Of a stretch of DNA of 64,000 nt, positions 1 to 10,659 are shown piece by piece. A program made the translations under genes and the position numbers. Source of the DNA: Schistocephalus solidus. Taxonomy: Eukaryota; Platyhelminthes; Cestoda; Diphyllobothriidea; Diphyllobothriidae. The notes beneath the pieces are model-generated. The model was not told the origin of the DNA, searched no databases, and was given only the letters and a program-made list of their open reading frames with translations. The first letter of the stretch is position 1. Every line of letters begins with the position of its first letter. The DNA is taken from contig WEDG01004125.1 in the NCBI GenBank assembly GCA_017591395.1, positions 62,001 to 126,000 of the forward strand, written 5' to 3'.

Positions 1-2810
1 TAATATTACTCATTTCTGCTGTTAATATGGCTACTCGCATAGTGCAGCAGTTATCCACTTTAACTTTATTTAAACCTCGATACTACGTTTGTAATGACGG
101 GGCTCTCTGTGAATTAAATATAAAATTTTAGTTATTTATTTATTGGCGTCCGAGTCCCTACCACTTGTCTACTCCATGACGCTATCCAACCCGATCTACC
201 CCCATTTACTGCACACTTCGTGAAACTTAAGCCTAATCGGGGTCAATTTCTGGTGTTAACCCCCCGATTCTCTACGAATCTTTCGAGCGTACGAGGTACC
301 CCTGGATTATATCAGCACCTAGGACAGTGTTGCACCTAAGGAGTGGGCTATGCAACGTACATCTCACCACACTCTTGTTTTAAACAATATTTCCCCTTCT
401 TCACACCTTTTAGAGTTCTCAACCTCTAAACATGGTCGAAAAGATAACTGGAACGCTTTCTTTTTGGATCCCTTATCACCGTGTATCTCGCTCTTATCCC
501 GTACTCGTATTCCACAAAGTCCCGTCGAAGTCTAGTAACATTTTTACTCTATCGTTTCAAATTTATCCCTATTGAATATTTTCTTATATACTCGTTCAAT
601 CGAGTTGTTGTAATATTGGTGAGGTCTCCTTTTCATGTTTTCAGATTTTTCCTTGATGAAATTCTCTACCCCTTGTGTAAATAAAATATGCATATCTGAT
701 CTTACCTATCTTTTGGTAATGCCTGACTCAACCAAGTCTCTTTCTGGAATGTATGATGAGCTTACACTCCTTTTAGAAGAAATTGTTGTAGCCTCCCCAT
801 CTCAGATACCACATCTACCAGCTGCAATCGATTGTGGTGCAAAGGCTATATCTACCCCCTCACCCGGACACTACCCTCTGATTGATTAGCCATTTCAAGG
901 GTAGCCTGTTGCTATCACAACGCTTACACGGGACAAGCTGATTATTTAAATTCCACAGTTTTCGAATAGTTACTTTGGCGTATGTGAATGTGTTAATTCA
1001 TCTCCTTTAAAAAACAAAAACATATCGTTGTATCGTAAAATTTGTGCCAAAAAGTTGCAATACGTTTAATATGGATCAAACAAATATAATGTGACACCTT
1101 TAACGTATAATAGTTTTCTTCCCATCTATATAATTTTGACACATTGTGTTTACAAAGCCATTTTGTTCTCAAGAATTCAAGAATAATAAAGAACCTTTTT
1201 CATAAAAAATATAACAAATATAGCCGCCAATGTACTGAATGGACAGTTGGTCTTTTGGTGAGATGCATCTAATAAGAGCAAAATTTGCTCTAATACATGG
1301 AATTACTTCTGAAATATGTGCATCGAATTCATGCCTCTAAAAGTCTAATTAAACCACTGTGTGATAAGTTTCTCACATACAAAATGAAAACTGACACTTA
1401 ACTCAACGTAATTTGAAAATCTACATTCAAATAGTAATTTAAGCAAGCCGTTGGTCGTTGATCGTTGAACCCCAAGGTTCTGCGTGGAAACCAATATACT
1501 GTAAAATAAACATAACGATTTCAAAGCTTTTCTGATTAAATTTGACTTATTTTTAAAAGCATATTTGAATTCGTATATGAAGACGTACAGACACTTACTT
1601 TAAATACAGCCCTGGACACAATGTTATCGCTCTGAGCATGTGACCATTTGGTTGTAAATGCAAAGGAATATTTAAATTTAATTTGGTAAACGACTTAACT
1701 GATCTTTGTTGTAAATTTGCATAAATAATTCATCGCTGTAGAGCAATGTGTGGAATCAATCTCACAAGTGAAATCCTAAATCTATTTTTTAGAAAAAAGT
1801 TGTTAAACAGAACAGTCTGTAAAAATCTAGTCTTTATGTTCACCGCTTGGATTCCGTCCAGGCTATGGTCACACAGCCACACCATGCTGGATATGCATAA
1901 TTCACACCAAAAGCATAGTATTTTGAAGGGAAGCTTCTGTGGTTTGAAAACTTTCCGAGTTTATTAGGTGAACCTAATAAACTCGAACCCGTGGGTTCGA
2001 GGCATATCAACATAAAATTTGATCAATAATTTATCAAATAATGTCGTAAATCCTACTTAAGGTAACCTGGATTAACAGCCAATAAAATATCACATTACTT
2101 AAAGTTATCTGGATATCATCTTTAAAACATAAATGTAGTAATTATTCTTTTGCCAACATACATATAACGTCTTTTACTAAAAATGGAAATTTTTAGAATT
2201 TAAACAGGCGTGATGTACAAAATATTGCGCTACGTCTTTAAAAGTAAACTTTTGAAAGGAGACAGGTGGGAAATTATCCTTGAGATAAACCAAGTTTGCT
2301 TGTTTTGTTGCCTTTGAAATGCATGGTCTTGCTTATGACTTTGGTGCCTAACAGTACACTAGATAAATTTGGCAGTTTGTGCGCAAATAATGATGTCTTT
2401 CGTTATTTGCAAATAACTTTTCTTATCGCTATTTTAAGCTTATCTTGAAGAAAGTTTCTTTCTTAATATATTTTTTTACCATTTCAAATTACAATGCCAA
2501 AGAGTAGGTTGCAGTGTTTATTTATTAAGGATCATTTTACTTCATTATGGAATGAAAGTTGATAAGAAACTTGCTAACTGGAGGCTGACAAAGCAAGAGA
2601 CTAGATAAAAATCATCCAAGTATTTATATTATGAGACGCATACATAAATGCAAGAAGCTGAGAACATCAAAAATTTTAAAAATAATGCAGCAAGAAGAAT
2701 TTGAATGTGAAATTTCCTTAACATCAAACTGTTTGTAATTTTTATCGTTCAAAATTACAAAAACGTTTATTCCTCTTTCAGCAATGTCATTAAAAAATCG
2801 CTGTTCTGTC
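1..2810. other. AT-rich sequence, no recognised gene
   Basis: I see no recognisable protein family here on either strand. Open frames are short (for example 84 codons at 635-889, plus) and lack convincing splice sites. The first 900 bases are somewhat richer in C and could be old repeat, but I could not match them to a family. This stretch should hold intron or further 5' exons of the plus-strand death-domain gene whose last exon begins at 2,824. Confidence 0.4.
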
Positions 2811-2823
2811 CTAACGGATTTAG

Positions 2824-3129
2824 AGTTTACTTAATCTAGCGAGAGCTTTAAAGGATGAAGACGTGCTGATTTTCGTTCTTCTGGATATTCCTGAGACGAC
2901 CATCGTTACGTTTTACGAAGAATCCAAAGCCCTAAATCAAAAACACAACGCTTTCAAGCAGCAATGTCTGTTACATTGGAAAGAGCTCCGGGCAACTGTT
3001 AAGGATTCCAAAAAACTTAAACAACTTGATTGGGCATTGCGAGAGTCCGGTCAAAAGGAAATCGCTGATGTGGTTAAGGAACGTAATAGTTTGGACCTGC
3101 AAATAACCAAAGAGCTCTTCGCAACGTGA
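2824..3129 (+). CDS. Terminal exon encoding a death-like domain
   Basis: The exon encodes 101 residues and a TGA stop. Its pattern fits the six-helix death-domain fold: an N-terminal helix (LLNLARALKDED), an IPETTI turn, a central helix with a buried tryptophan (CLLHWKEL) and a final helical pair (LDWALRESGQKEIADVVKER). Death domains are homotypic adaptor modules in apoptosis, NF-kB-type signalling, netrin receptors and ankyrins. The start is set by an in-frame TAG at 2,821-2,823 that doubles as the splice acceptor, with a branch-point-like CTAAC at 2,812-2,816. No upstream exon was found, so the full protein is unknown; a FADD/UNC5/ankyrin-type C terminus is possible. The gene converges on the minus-strand PDZ/C2 gene. 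The domain call rests on pattern only. Confidence 0.55.
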   Translation, partial: SLLNLARALKDEDVLIFVLLDIPETTIVTFYEESKALNQKHNAFKQQCLLHWKELRATVKDSKKLKQLDWALRESGQKEIADVVKERNSLDLQITKELFAT

Positions 3130-3212
3130 ACGCTAGAAGGAGCAATTTAAAATTGCGCTTATATTTATAAACTTTTTGACGAATTAAATATTTATAAAAC
3201 AATGTACAACCC

Positions 3213-3218
3213 AATAAA
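3213..3218 (+). promoter_or_regulatory. Polyadenylation signal AATAAA
   Basis: A canonical AATAAA lies 84 bases after the stop codon of the death-domain exon. That is a normal distance for a short flatworm 3' UTR and supports reading 2,824-3,129 as a true last exon. Confidence 0.5.
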
Positions 3219-3229
3219 TTTGGTTGAGT

Positions 3230-4140
3230 CAAATTTTGCACACGGGTAAAGAGTCGTATTGTCATTTGTTCTTTTTCAGATTTTTACATTTGTTGTTGTC
3301 TGCTTCCAAGGAGTCAAATTAATACGCTATTTTGGTTTTTTATAGTGCTTATAAAAGAGTTTAAAAACATTTTAAAACGTTTCCACTAACTTCAAACAAG
3401 GATGAGACTTTTTATAAAAATTGGAGTTTACATAGGGCTCGTATGTGTTGGAACCGATGAGTAAGATGCAAGCGCATTAGTTAATTCAATTTCTAGTGGA
3501 CATTGAATTTTCAATAACCAAAATGTTTATTTAAGTCTCACCTAAGCCTGTGTTCTCATCGATGACATCGGATTTGGAAACATCCTTTCGACTTATCATT
3601 GTGCTTAAATAATCTTACCATTCGTATGCAGGTTAAATAAATTGTATTGTTGTTAGGTTTAACTAAGAGCTTGGGTCAAATCCGTGAAGTGTTTAATCAG
3701 CGTCAAAAAGATATTTAAGGATTTTGCAAATGTAAACTATGTGGATGTAGACTTATAAACCCCTAATTCTAGCAGCAGTTGAACCACCTGCTTGTTGAAT
3801 TGCAGCCTTTGTTTATTGGCAGTTGTAATGGCCACGTTCACTACGGTGAGTATACATATTTAGTTCAAAAAACATATGTACCCGTTATTAAAAATAAAGG
3901 ATCACTCCATCAGAGATCCCTTAGCTCTAACTGCATATCCAAACCATTACAATTTTCAAATATATCCATTATTGAGTCAGTGAGACGTTGGCTTAAAATG
4001 TATCTGAATGCACCTAGGTATTTGCGACAGTACAGCCTCAACTTTTAGAAGCAATGTTAAGTCGTTATCTTAGGACCATACTTGACCACATGACAAAGTG
4101 ATATCATTTAACATGGGGTGTGGATTTTCCATAATTATAA
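3230..4140. other. AT-rich intergenic stretch
   Basis: No supported gene. An 89-codon plus-strand frame at 3,779-4,048 has no family resemblance and AT-rich composition like its surroundings. Confidence 0.35.
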
Positions 4141-4379
4141 ACTCCCGATATAGTAGTGGGCGTTGTTAATAATTGGATTCGACCCAACGATGCGGATCGT
4201 TTGTTAAAGCTCATTCAGTTATAAGTCAAAGATTCGGGAATGGGTTTCACCAATTTGCTGTTACTATGTAAGGGAACCGCAATGGACTGGTTTATTAAAT
4301 GAATCCATCATTTTTTTCCATGTGAGGTCTGGCATGTGGTTTAGTTTGTCAAAGTTTATGCTTCATGCTCTTCAAAAAC

Positions 4380-4590
4380 TGGCGTGCCAACTTAGGGTAG
4401 AATCCTTGCACCAATATATTCGCGACTGTGTCATCAAGCTTACGCATGTATTTGGACCATATTCTACCATTTCCAGCGAAGAAAAAAATGCAGTATAATA
4501 TGCAATTTGCGAATGTATTTAACCAGATGTAAAAAGGTCCTTACCAATACGATTACAAAACATGCTCATGCCGTTCTACCTTGGGGCTCA
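4380..4590 (+). pseudogene. Possible decayed LTR-retrotransposon gag fragment
   Basis: One plus-strand frame through this stretch, broken by stops, reads like the middle of a Gypsy-type gag protein: a segment beginning SLHQYIRDC, an acidic segment (SSEEKN), then a P-x-V-K-R-S-L segment like the part of gag before the nucleocapsid. A phrase similar to the gag motif before a conserved tryptophan (CKGTAMDWF) lies about 100 bases upstream. The resemblance is weak and no LTRs, protease or polymerase were found beside it. Confidence 0.15.
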
Positions 4591-4689
4591 ATGGGTTTTT
4601 CTCGCAAGCATTTTCAGGTAAAAATGGCGCAATGGTCACATAACCAGGAAACGGTACTAGGAGCCACCCACAATACCCATAGGTTTTCG

Positions 4690-4880
4690 CCAACTTCACA
4701 GGAAATTATGTTTAGGGTTAGAGTGAGGGTTAAATTCCGGGTTAAGTTCATGTTTGAGGTTAAAGATAGAAATGGGGCTAATGGTTAAGTTTATTTTAAC
4801 GTTAAAAGAAGGCTTTAGGTTCAGAGGAGGGCTAGGGTTAAGATAAAGGTGATTGCTCTGTTTAGTGCTGGGGTTGGTGT
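4690..4880 (+). repeat. Degenerate telomere-like (TTAGGG-related) tract
   Basis: The tract is rich in GGGTTA/GGTTAG words (TTTAGGGTTAGAGTGAGGGT at its start, GCTAGGGTTAAG near its end), spaced irregularly by short AT-rich pieces. It looks like an eroded interstitial array of the metazoan telomere hexamer. A similar tract occurs at 38.16-38.31 kb and an inverted one at 38.48-38.80 kb. Confidence 0.45.
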
Positions 4881-5039
4881 TAGCGGTCATACATGGGTCT
4901 ATTTGCCCATCCTGAAATTAACCATAAGCTCACTTTTTAAGCGGGCATGATGGTTCCTTTTCCCAGGCACCCATACAAGGCATCTCTACCCACTTGCACT
5001 ACGACCAGGAACATGCGCAGAATTGAGTTCCAAAAAAAA

Positions 5040-5100
5040 ACAACGGAGATTAAAATGACAGTTTCGGGCATATAAGCCAACATCAGCCAGCCATAAACAA
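5040..5100 (-). repeat. SINE body fragment
   Basis: Read on the minus strand this carries the body motif shared by SINE copies elsewhere in the window: GGCTGGCTGATGTTGGCTTA followed by ATGCCCGAAACTGTCATTTT and then TAATCTCCGTTG. It compares with GGCTGGCTGATGATGGCTAG at 21.41 kb and the copy at 20.26 kb. The tRNA-like head is not recognisable on this strand. Confidence 0.4.
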
Positions 5101-5399
5101 CCGCGGATTTTGAGTACATGAATTTTGTATGCAACCAACAGGACAATAGGAACGTGGCTCAATGGTTCAAATGCGGTTTTGTGCCTCACGTGCCCCAAGC
5201 CTGGGCTTTATCTGTTTACTTATACTTCCAGCTTTTGGCATATGGTACGATTATACCATTAGTCGCTGCGCAACAAAATGTGCTTTCACAGTCTTATAAT
5301 ATGGTTGCAAATTCGCAGCCTGACAAAACCCCTCTTCTTTTATAACTCACTAAGAGGGCAACAAAAGGACGGAAATGCAGTCCTAAAAGGATTTTTTCA

Positions 5400-5860
5400 A
5401 AAAATATAGTTGGAACCCATGGCTTCCCGATGGTGTCTTAACGACGCCTCTTGGTGGGAACTTGGCCGAACGTTGAGGACAAGTTGTGGGGAGGAGGAGG
5501 CCTGGAGGAGGAAAATGGGATGAGTGGAGCAATTTGTGTACAACATGGGAGGGCTCAAAAGTACAGGCTCCTGTTGGATTACTCATGGTTAACCAGAAAA
5601 ATAGGGTTACATCTGGAATGATCAGGAACTATTCTGATGTCAGTGGACAGTCCAGGGGGAGGGCAAACGTCGGCGTGGTCCGAGCAAGAAATAGTTGTGG
5701 TGGAAGAACGAGACATCAGATAAGCGTCGAGCAGGAAGATAATGGCACGACCACCGACGATGGAAGCCATCTGGTAGGCTGTAAGGACCCTGAAAACTCC
5801 TTCATCGTGTGCGGGCAGTTATGCGAGTCTTTTGTCAAAGGAAAACAGAATAACATAGAC
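5400..5860 (-). pseudogene. Possible decayed LTR-retrotransposon pol 3' end
   Basis: The minus strand here is GC-rich and open over long stretches in all three frames. One frame contains VFRVLTAYQMASIVGGRAI, close to the GPYRVL...GR..VSIDRLKP segment at the C terminus of Gypsy-type integrases. A later frame ends in a basic phrase (QRSAKFPPRG) like the usual RSGR.V.FP tail of such polyproteins. It is split over frames, so a pseudogene if real. I first considered it as the last exon of the minus-strand PDZ/C2 gene, since the phase would fit, but the integrase-like phrase makes a repeat more likely. Confidence 0.25.
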
Positions 5861-5989
5861 TTCTCATCTTGAAAAATATCTCCTCGAGGCTTGAGCTTAA
5901 TTATGATTAAATACAATGCAAAAAGCCGTCTTTGGAACATTTGACTGTGTAAAGCAAAAAACTTCGCGAAAAAATTGACGAAAAAAGGC

Positions 5990-7890
5990 GAAACGAGCAA
6001 AGGTGAATGTTGATTATAACTTATTGATCAATTTTTGTATTTGCGTGGCGTTGGACGATAGAAGTGAGTTAACATTGACCTTCTTTAATGTTGCCCAGCT
6101 GTTCAAAAATTATAAAAGACCCAATTTGCAGGTATTCAAAATAAACCATCCAATGTGTGACACAGATCCCCGTGGTGCATAACAAGACTAGAGAATTAGC
6201 CTGAGGAGGATCTTACCGGAACAAACGGGAACGGGACGAGAGGTTAAATGTAACTAGTTCCGAGTTCTGGTCAGTTAACCTTCAACCCATCATACTTTCG
6301 GTTTTCGCATGCCATCGTTGTCAGGGTTGCACATAGGCAATCACCTAGCAACAAGTAATTTAACCGAAAGACCCACTGCTATATCTAGAAATGTTAGAAG
6401 ATGCTAACCGAACGTGGGCAATTTCGAGGAAACAAATGATTCAGACAATTCGGCAGTCTCTTTTCGAGCATGGTAGGTCAAGCCTGCACCAGTAACAGTG
6501 ATGGTGAAGTCAACTTCCCAAAAAATGTTCGTTTGACAAGGTCCATTGCCACCTTCAAGTCCGACGGGGGTTATTATATTCGCGAGAGGGCAACTGCTCA
6601 TGTCATGGTCCTATGGCCGGCAGTTCCTCAGCAAACGCAAGACTTCCCATTTCAAACGCTATGGCTCTGTAGACGGAGAAATCAGCACCGTTCTGTGGAC
6701 AGTCCTGAACACTGAAATTTGCCTTCTATTATCACAAAAATTATAAAGACGGGTAATAAGGTTTTCAGATGTAGTGGGATAAGACATTTTCATAAGGATT
6801 GTAGAAGTAAGCGAGTTTTGTAGACATATCGTTACGTCATTATCCATGTTCTTCAAAAGGTACACGCATAAGTGGCCAATACATCACTTTATTTTGTTCG
6901 CTAATGGTGGATTGGTGCAAGCATTTAAAGTTTTTAATCCATTTCCTTTACTATTCCAGTATTTTAAATTAAATATTTGAATCATTCGCATTTTTTGTGG
7001 ATACAGAATATTGAAGAAATCAATGTCTCAATATCGAATTAAGGAAGAATATCAAGCTCATTAGTTATAAATACAAACATAAAGAATAAAATGGCCCATC
7101 TCAACCCTTTCATGTCTACTATGACGTGAAGTGCATTTAATTGACATTGTGTCCAAGCAGCTAAATGAGCGCACTTCTCAGTCAGATAATAGGAAAAAAA
7201 TATTTCTTGACAATAAAAACTCAATTTATTTAAATAAACTTAATCCGATAGGCAATAATGATAGGATAAACACCAAAAGTTCAAGAAGTCTGCAGACATC
7301 GCCGGTATATATAATGTTGACAATTTTCCCTTACAAAACCTTTAAAAAGTCCACTTCCACGATTGGTTAAGATTAGCAGTCTGATGTATTTAAAACAAAT
7401 TTCAACAAACTTCAAAATAGTTAAATTGCTTTTGTTTGTCTATTTTAAAATACAAACAACAATTTTTAAAGGTTTCAATTAGTGTTCAAGTGTTTTCACT
7501 GCGAAATGTCACCCAGAAAATATTTCGCAAGTAGTTTGCTTTCCGCCAAACTCCCTCTAATTTTCGAAAATATTAAGTTTTAGGAAAGCAACGGTGAGGA
7601 CTAATGCATAGTAGACGCACCGGCTGAGGGCATTGCAGCGTCATGCCCGAATTCACTACCAATCAATGACTAAATAGATCAGATATTGGACAATGTCAAA
7701 ATTGGTGTCAGTCGAGCCTTGTAAACCTTGTATATCCCCCAAACTACCTGAAAAATTTTCTTGTTTTGTTAAATTGCGACGTATTTCTCCGAAACTCCCG
7801 AAGAAACTCTGGCTGTTCGAGTGTCGCGATAAAAACCTCCCTATTGTAAATGACGGTTTGACCTTCGAGTTCAACTATGTCTACTCTATA
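5990..7890. other. Intergenic stretch, no recognised gene
   Basis: Short frames on both strands (6,404-6,715 and 7,693-7,920 are the longest) have no family resemblance or convincing splice sites. The 3' end of the minus-strand PDZ/C2 gene may fall here, but I could not identify its last exon. Confidence 0.3.
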
Positions 7891-7894
7891 CTCC

Positions 7895-8175
7895 AAAGCA
7901 GGGTTGTGCAGCGACGGTGATTTACGCGTGAATTCGTTTTAAGTGGCAGCGGACTTGCACTGTAACCTTTACACTCTCAATTCCCTTATCCGCCTATGCT
8001 CAGTGTCAAGAGAGAACCGAGAAAACCAGAGGTGGGGTCGGGCGCAGGTAACTGCACGGCTGGAGATGCTCACGACCGTGCCTCCATGTTTTAATCCTAT
8101 CCTACGGAGCAGGAGAGCCATCAATAATAAAAGTGACTAGTGTGGCATGAGCCTGCAACTAGGCGTGCCCATGTT
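7895..8175 (-). mobile_element. RTE-like LINE copy 4, decayed 3' fragment
   Basis: Read on the minus strand, this aligns by eye to the 3' untranslated region of the RTE-like LINE copies at 18.2-18.5, 25.4-25.7 and 46.1-46.5 kb. Shared anchors include a CGACGGTGA...CGCGTGAATT...GTTTTAAGT block (as written on the plus strand), a TGTCAAGA...AGA...GAGAAAACC block and a CGGAG..GGAG.GCCAT block. It is clearly more diverged than the copy at 46.1 kb, so it is probably an older, strongly 5'-truncated insertion. Confidence 0.55.
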
Positions 8176-8179
8176 CGGC

Positions 8180-10610
8180 AAGACCTTCCTCCCATGTTTG
8201 GAATTTGTTCTGGGACTTCAACGAAAATAACATTTCCCGTATCGTGATTTGTCCAGTGAATCTATCACGCTCCTCGTTAGGGGGACATCTCTCTATCTTA
8301 CAATCACACAATGAGTGTCAACCTTCTGACGCGTCTCTATTTCCCACAGGACGCATTATTCCCACCCTATCTGTAGACCAAGAGTTATTCGGTCTAACTC
8401 TGGGATAAGTACATGGATGATAGCTCTGGTGAAGGACTAATCTCACGATTAGGATATCGAGGGAATGATAGGATCAAAAAAGCGAAAGGGTGCCATTTTT
8501 TGAATTCATGAAAGCCAAGTGTTAGGTCCAATTCATAAATTCAAAAATATGGTACTACATTTTGCCGGCTGTTTTAATGTTTAGAATTTAGAAAATGATT
8601 TTTATGCAATAAGGTCAAACTTCACGTGTAAGCGACTCCGGTCATAATCGAAGTGTTGTCATAAATATATGAGCAGAACGGCTCACATTCATACACTCTA
8701 AGTAGTCAAGTATTTTAGGGCTGCGGTGTACAGTACTCCCTTGAAATTCAAATTTTAATGAAGCAGTATATAGATTTAAGCTTACTAGCTCCGTTAACAC
8801 TTTTTATATATATTTTAAAGCTACGTAAACCCTTCACGCTTTCTTATAAAACTTACTATTTTTCCAATGCTCATTTACACGTTTGCTATGTTCTTAAACA
8901 CTGTACTCTACACTCTTAAGTAAGATAGTGATAGAAGCACAAAATCCCAGATAATATCCACAGTCCACTTACAGTATGCTAGGAAAAAATCCCCGAACGA
9001 TCAAGACCGTGAAAAACAGAGCGCGAAGTGGTGAGAGATAACCGTATGTTCAAGTTATCGGTAACTTGCACCGCAATTATCAAACTCGTTATCATATGGA
9101 GTAACAACGTAAGCTTTTTGAATATTTTAGAAATCCGACTTATTTGCAAGGAATAATGCACAAGGTTAGGCCAGCAACTGTAAACACAATTATTATGTAT
9201 TTGATTTGGTTTTAAAGTGGTGTCTGGCTAATGTCACTCAGTACAAACCCAAATCCAATCGTGCTGACAAATGTCCATAAATTCAAATGATCTGACGGAT
9301 TTTTCAGTAAGAACTTAATGGTGACGTTTCTAATTAAATTTTGTCGGAAACATGAAAATGTGTTTTACATTCAAAGGAAGTACTTAGGTGGGGTTGAACT
9401 ATTGATAAGCATGCAATATAATCCCAAGCCATCCCAGTCAAGTCAAATGCCTTCTTTTTGATGTGATTCTTTCCCGCTACCTGCAAATATCCAACCAGGA
9501 AAAATAATTTCTTAAATTGAATAAATTACACGTTGAAATATTTTTTAAAGAATAAACAAACAAAAAGTCCTTCATTGTAATAGAAGGTTATTCAATCATT
9601 TTGAAGTTTTAATTGGAGAAATGTTTCAATCAAATAGCATCTTATACGCTAGTTCATTAGTGCTGCCTAGTTAGCATACTAAGCGATACAGATATGTTGC
9701 AAAATATTTCGAGCCCTTTATTGCACTTTCATAACAACATAAAACAGTGTATGAGTTTCATTTCCGGAAATGTTACCAGAATTCTAAGTTTCCCAGCAGG
9801 AAGGAAAAGAAGCAGTCTTAAATGTTGGCATATTGACAGGATTGTAGTTCATGCTAATAACTGCCACAACAACATTTAGGAAATCCTTCCTAATTGAAAA
9901 TGCATTTCAGAATTTGGTTTAACTTTTCTTGAGATAAGTCACTAACTGAGTATTAACGGTTTGAGAATAAAGATGGTGAAAATGATAAGATGTTGAAAAA
10001 TGCAAAATAAACTACTTTAGAGTTAGAATGTATACAGTGATTGGAAAAATAGAAACTGTTCGTAAAGTAGCAACACTCACTTTTCGTCTTACCAAGTACT
10101 CTGATGTGCTATGCCGTCCGACCTAAAGAAGACAAATTTTAACTTTAAAATTCAGCATTTAGTAAGAGCCGTTTAATGCGTTATCGTTTCTCTGGGTGAG
10201 GATGTACATCGTTGGACTTTAAAAGCGCACTAATTTTGGCGCACATTCCGTTTTGTCTGAACACACTGTGTGATGTATCCCTGCTAACGTGATGGTAGAC
10301 ACAGCAGGATGTTGCAAAAAAAACAGGAATTGCCATTTAAAAAGGAACTGCTTGAATTTTCTGAAAATAAAGAGAAGGAACAACGGCTAAGGTAAGCTGC
10401 CAAGATCCTAGATTTTAATTCCGTAGCGGTTTTGTGTATTAAGGACTGTCAACATGATCAAAAGGTTTCAAGCGTAAACAACAATCTGAACCATGAAAAA
10501 AATGAAGTACGCGGAAGGCTGAGTGGTTCCTTGGATCAATCCTTGCAAGATAATTACTTTTGACGACGAGTACTCAAACGCCTTGAACTAAGCCCTGTTT
10601 CAGGTAACCT
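8180..10610. other. AT-rich stretch, no recognised gene
   Basis: Nothing supported on either strand; all frames are near or below 65 codons. It should be intron or 3' flank of the minus-strand PDZ/C2 gene, because the last exon found in that gene ends at 10,614 with a strong donor and must continue leftward. Confidence 0.35.
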
Positions 10611-10613
10611 TAC

Positions 10614-10659
10614 CTTTCGGCGTTAGCTTGTTTTGTGGGTGCCGAATTTCTTTCACAAG
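10614..10659 (-). CDS. 46-nt exon following the C2 domain
   Basis: A short exon on the minus strand, preceded by a good acceptor (TTTCTTTTTGCCTTTTAG) and followed by a near-perfect donor (AAAG|GTAAGG). It encodes LVKEIRHPQNKLTPK plus one base. The C2 exon at 13,178-13,317 ends in phase 0 and this exon is open in phase 0, so the two join cleanly. It leaves phase 1, which demands a further exon to the left that I could not find. No domain is visible; it would lie in the basic linker after the C2 domain of the RIM/Piccolo-type protein. Such a small exon is a natural candidate for regulated splicing. Confidence 0.55.
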
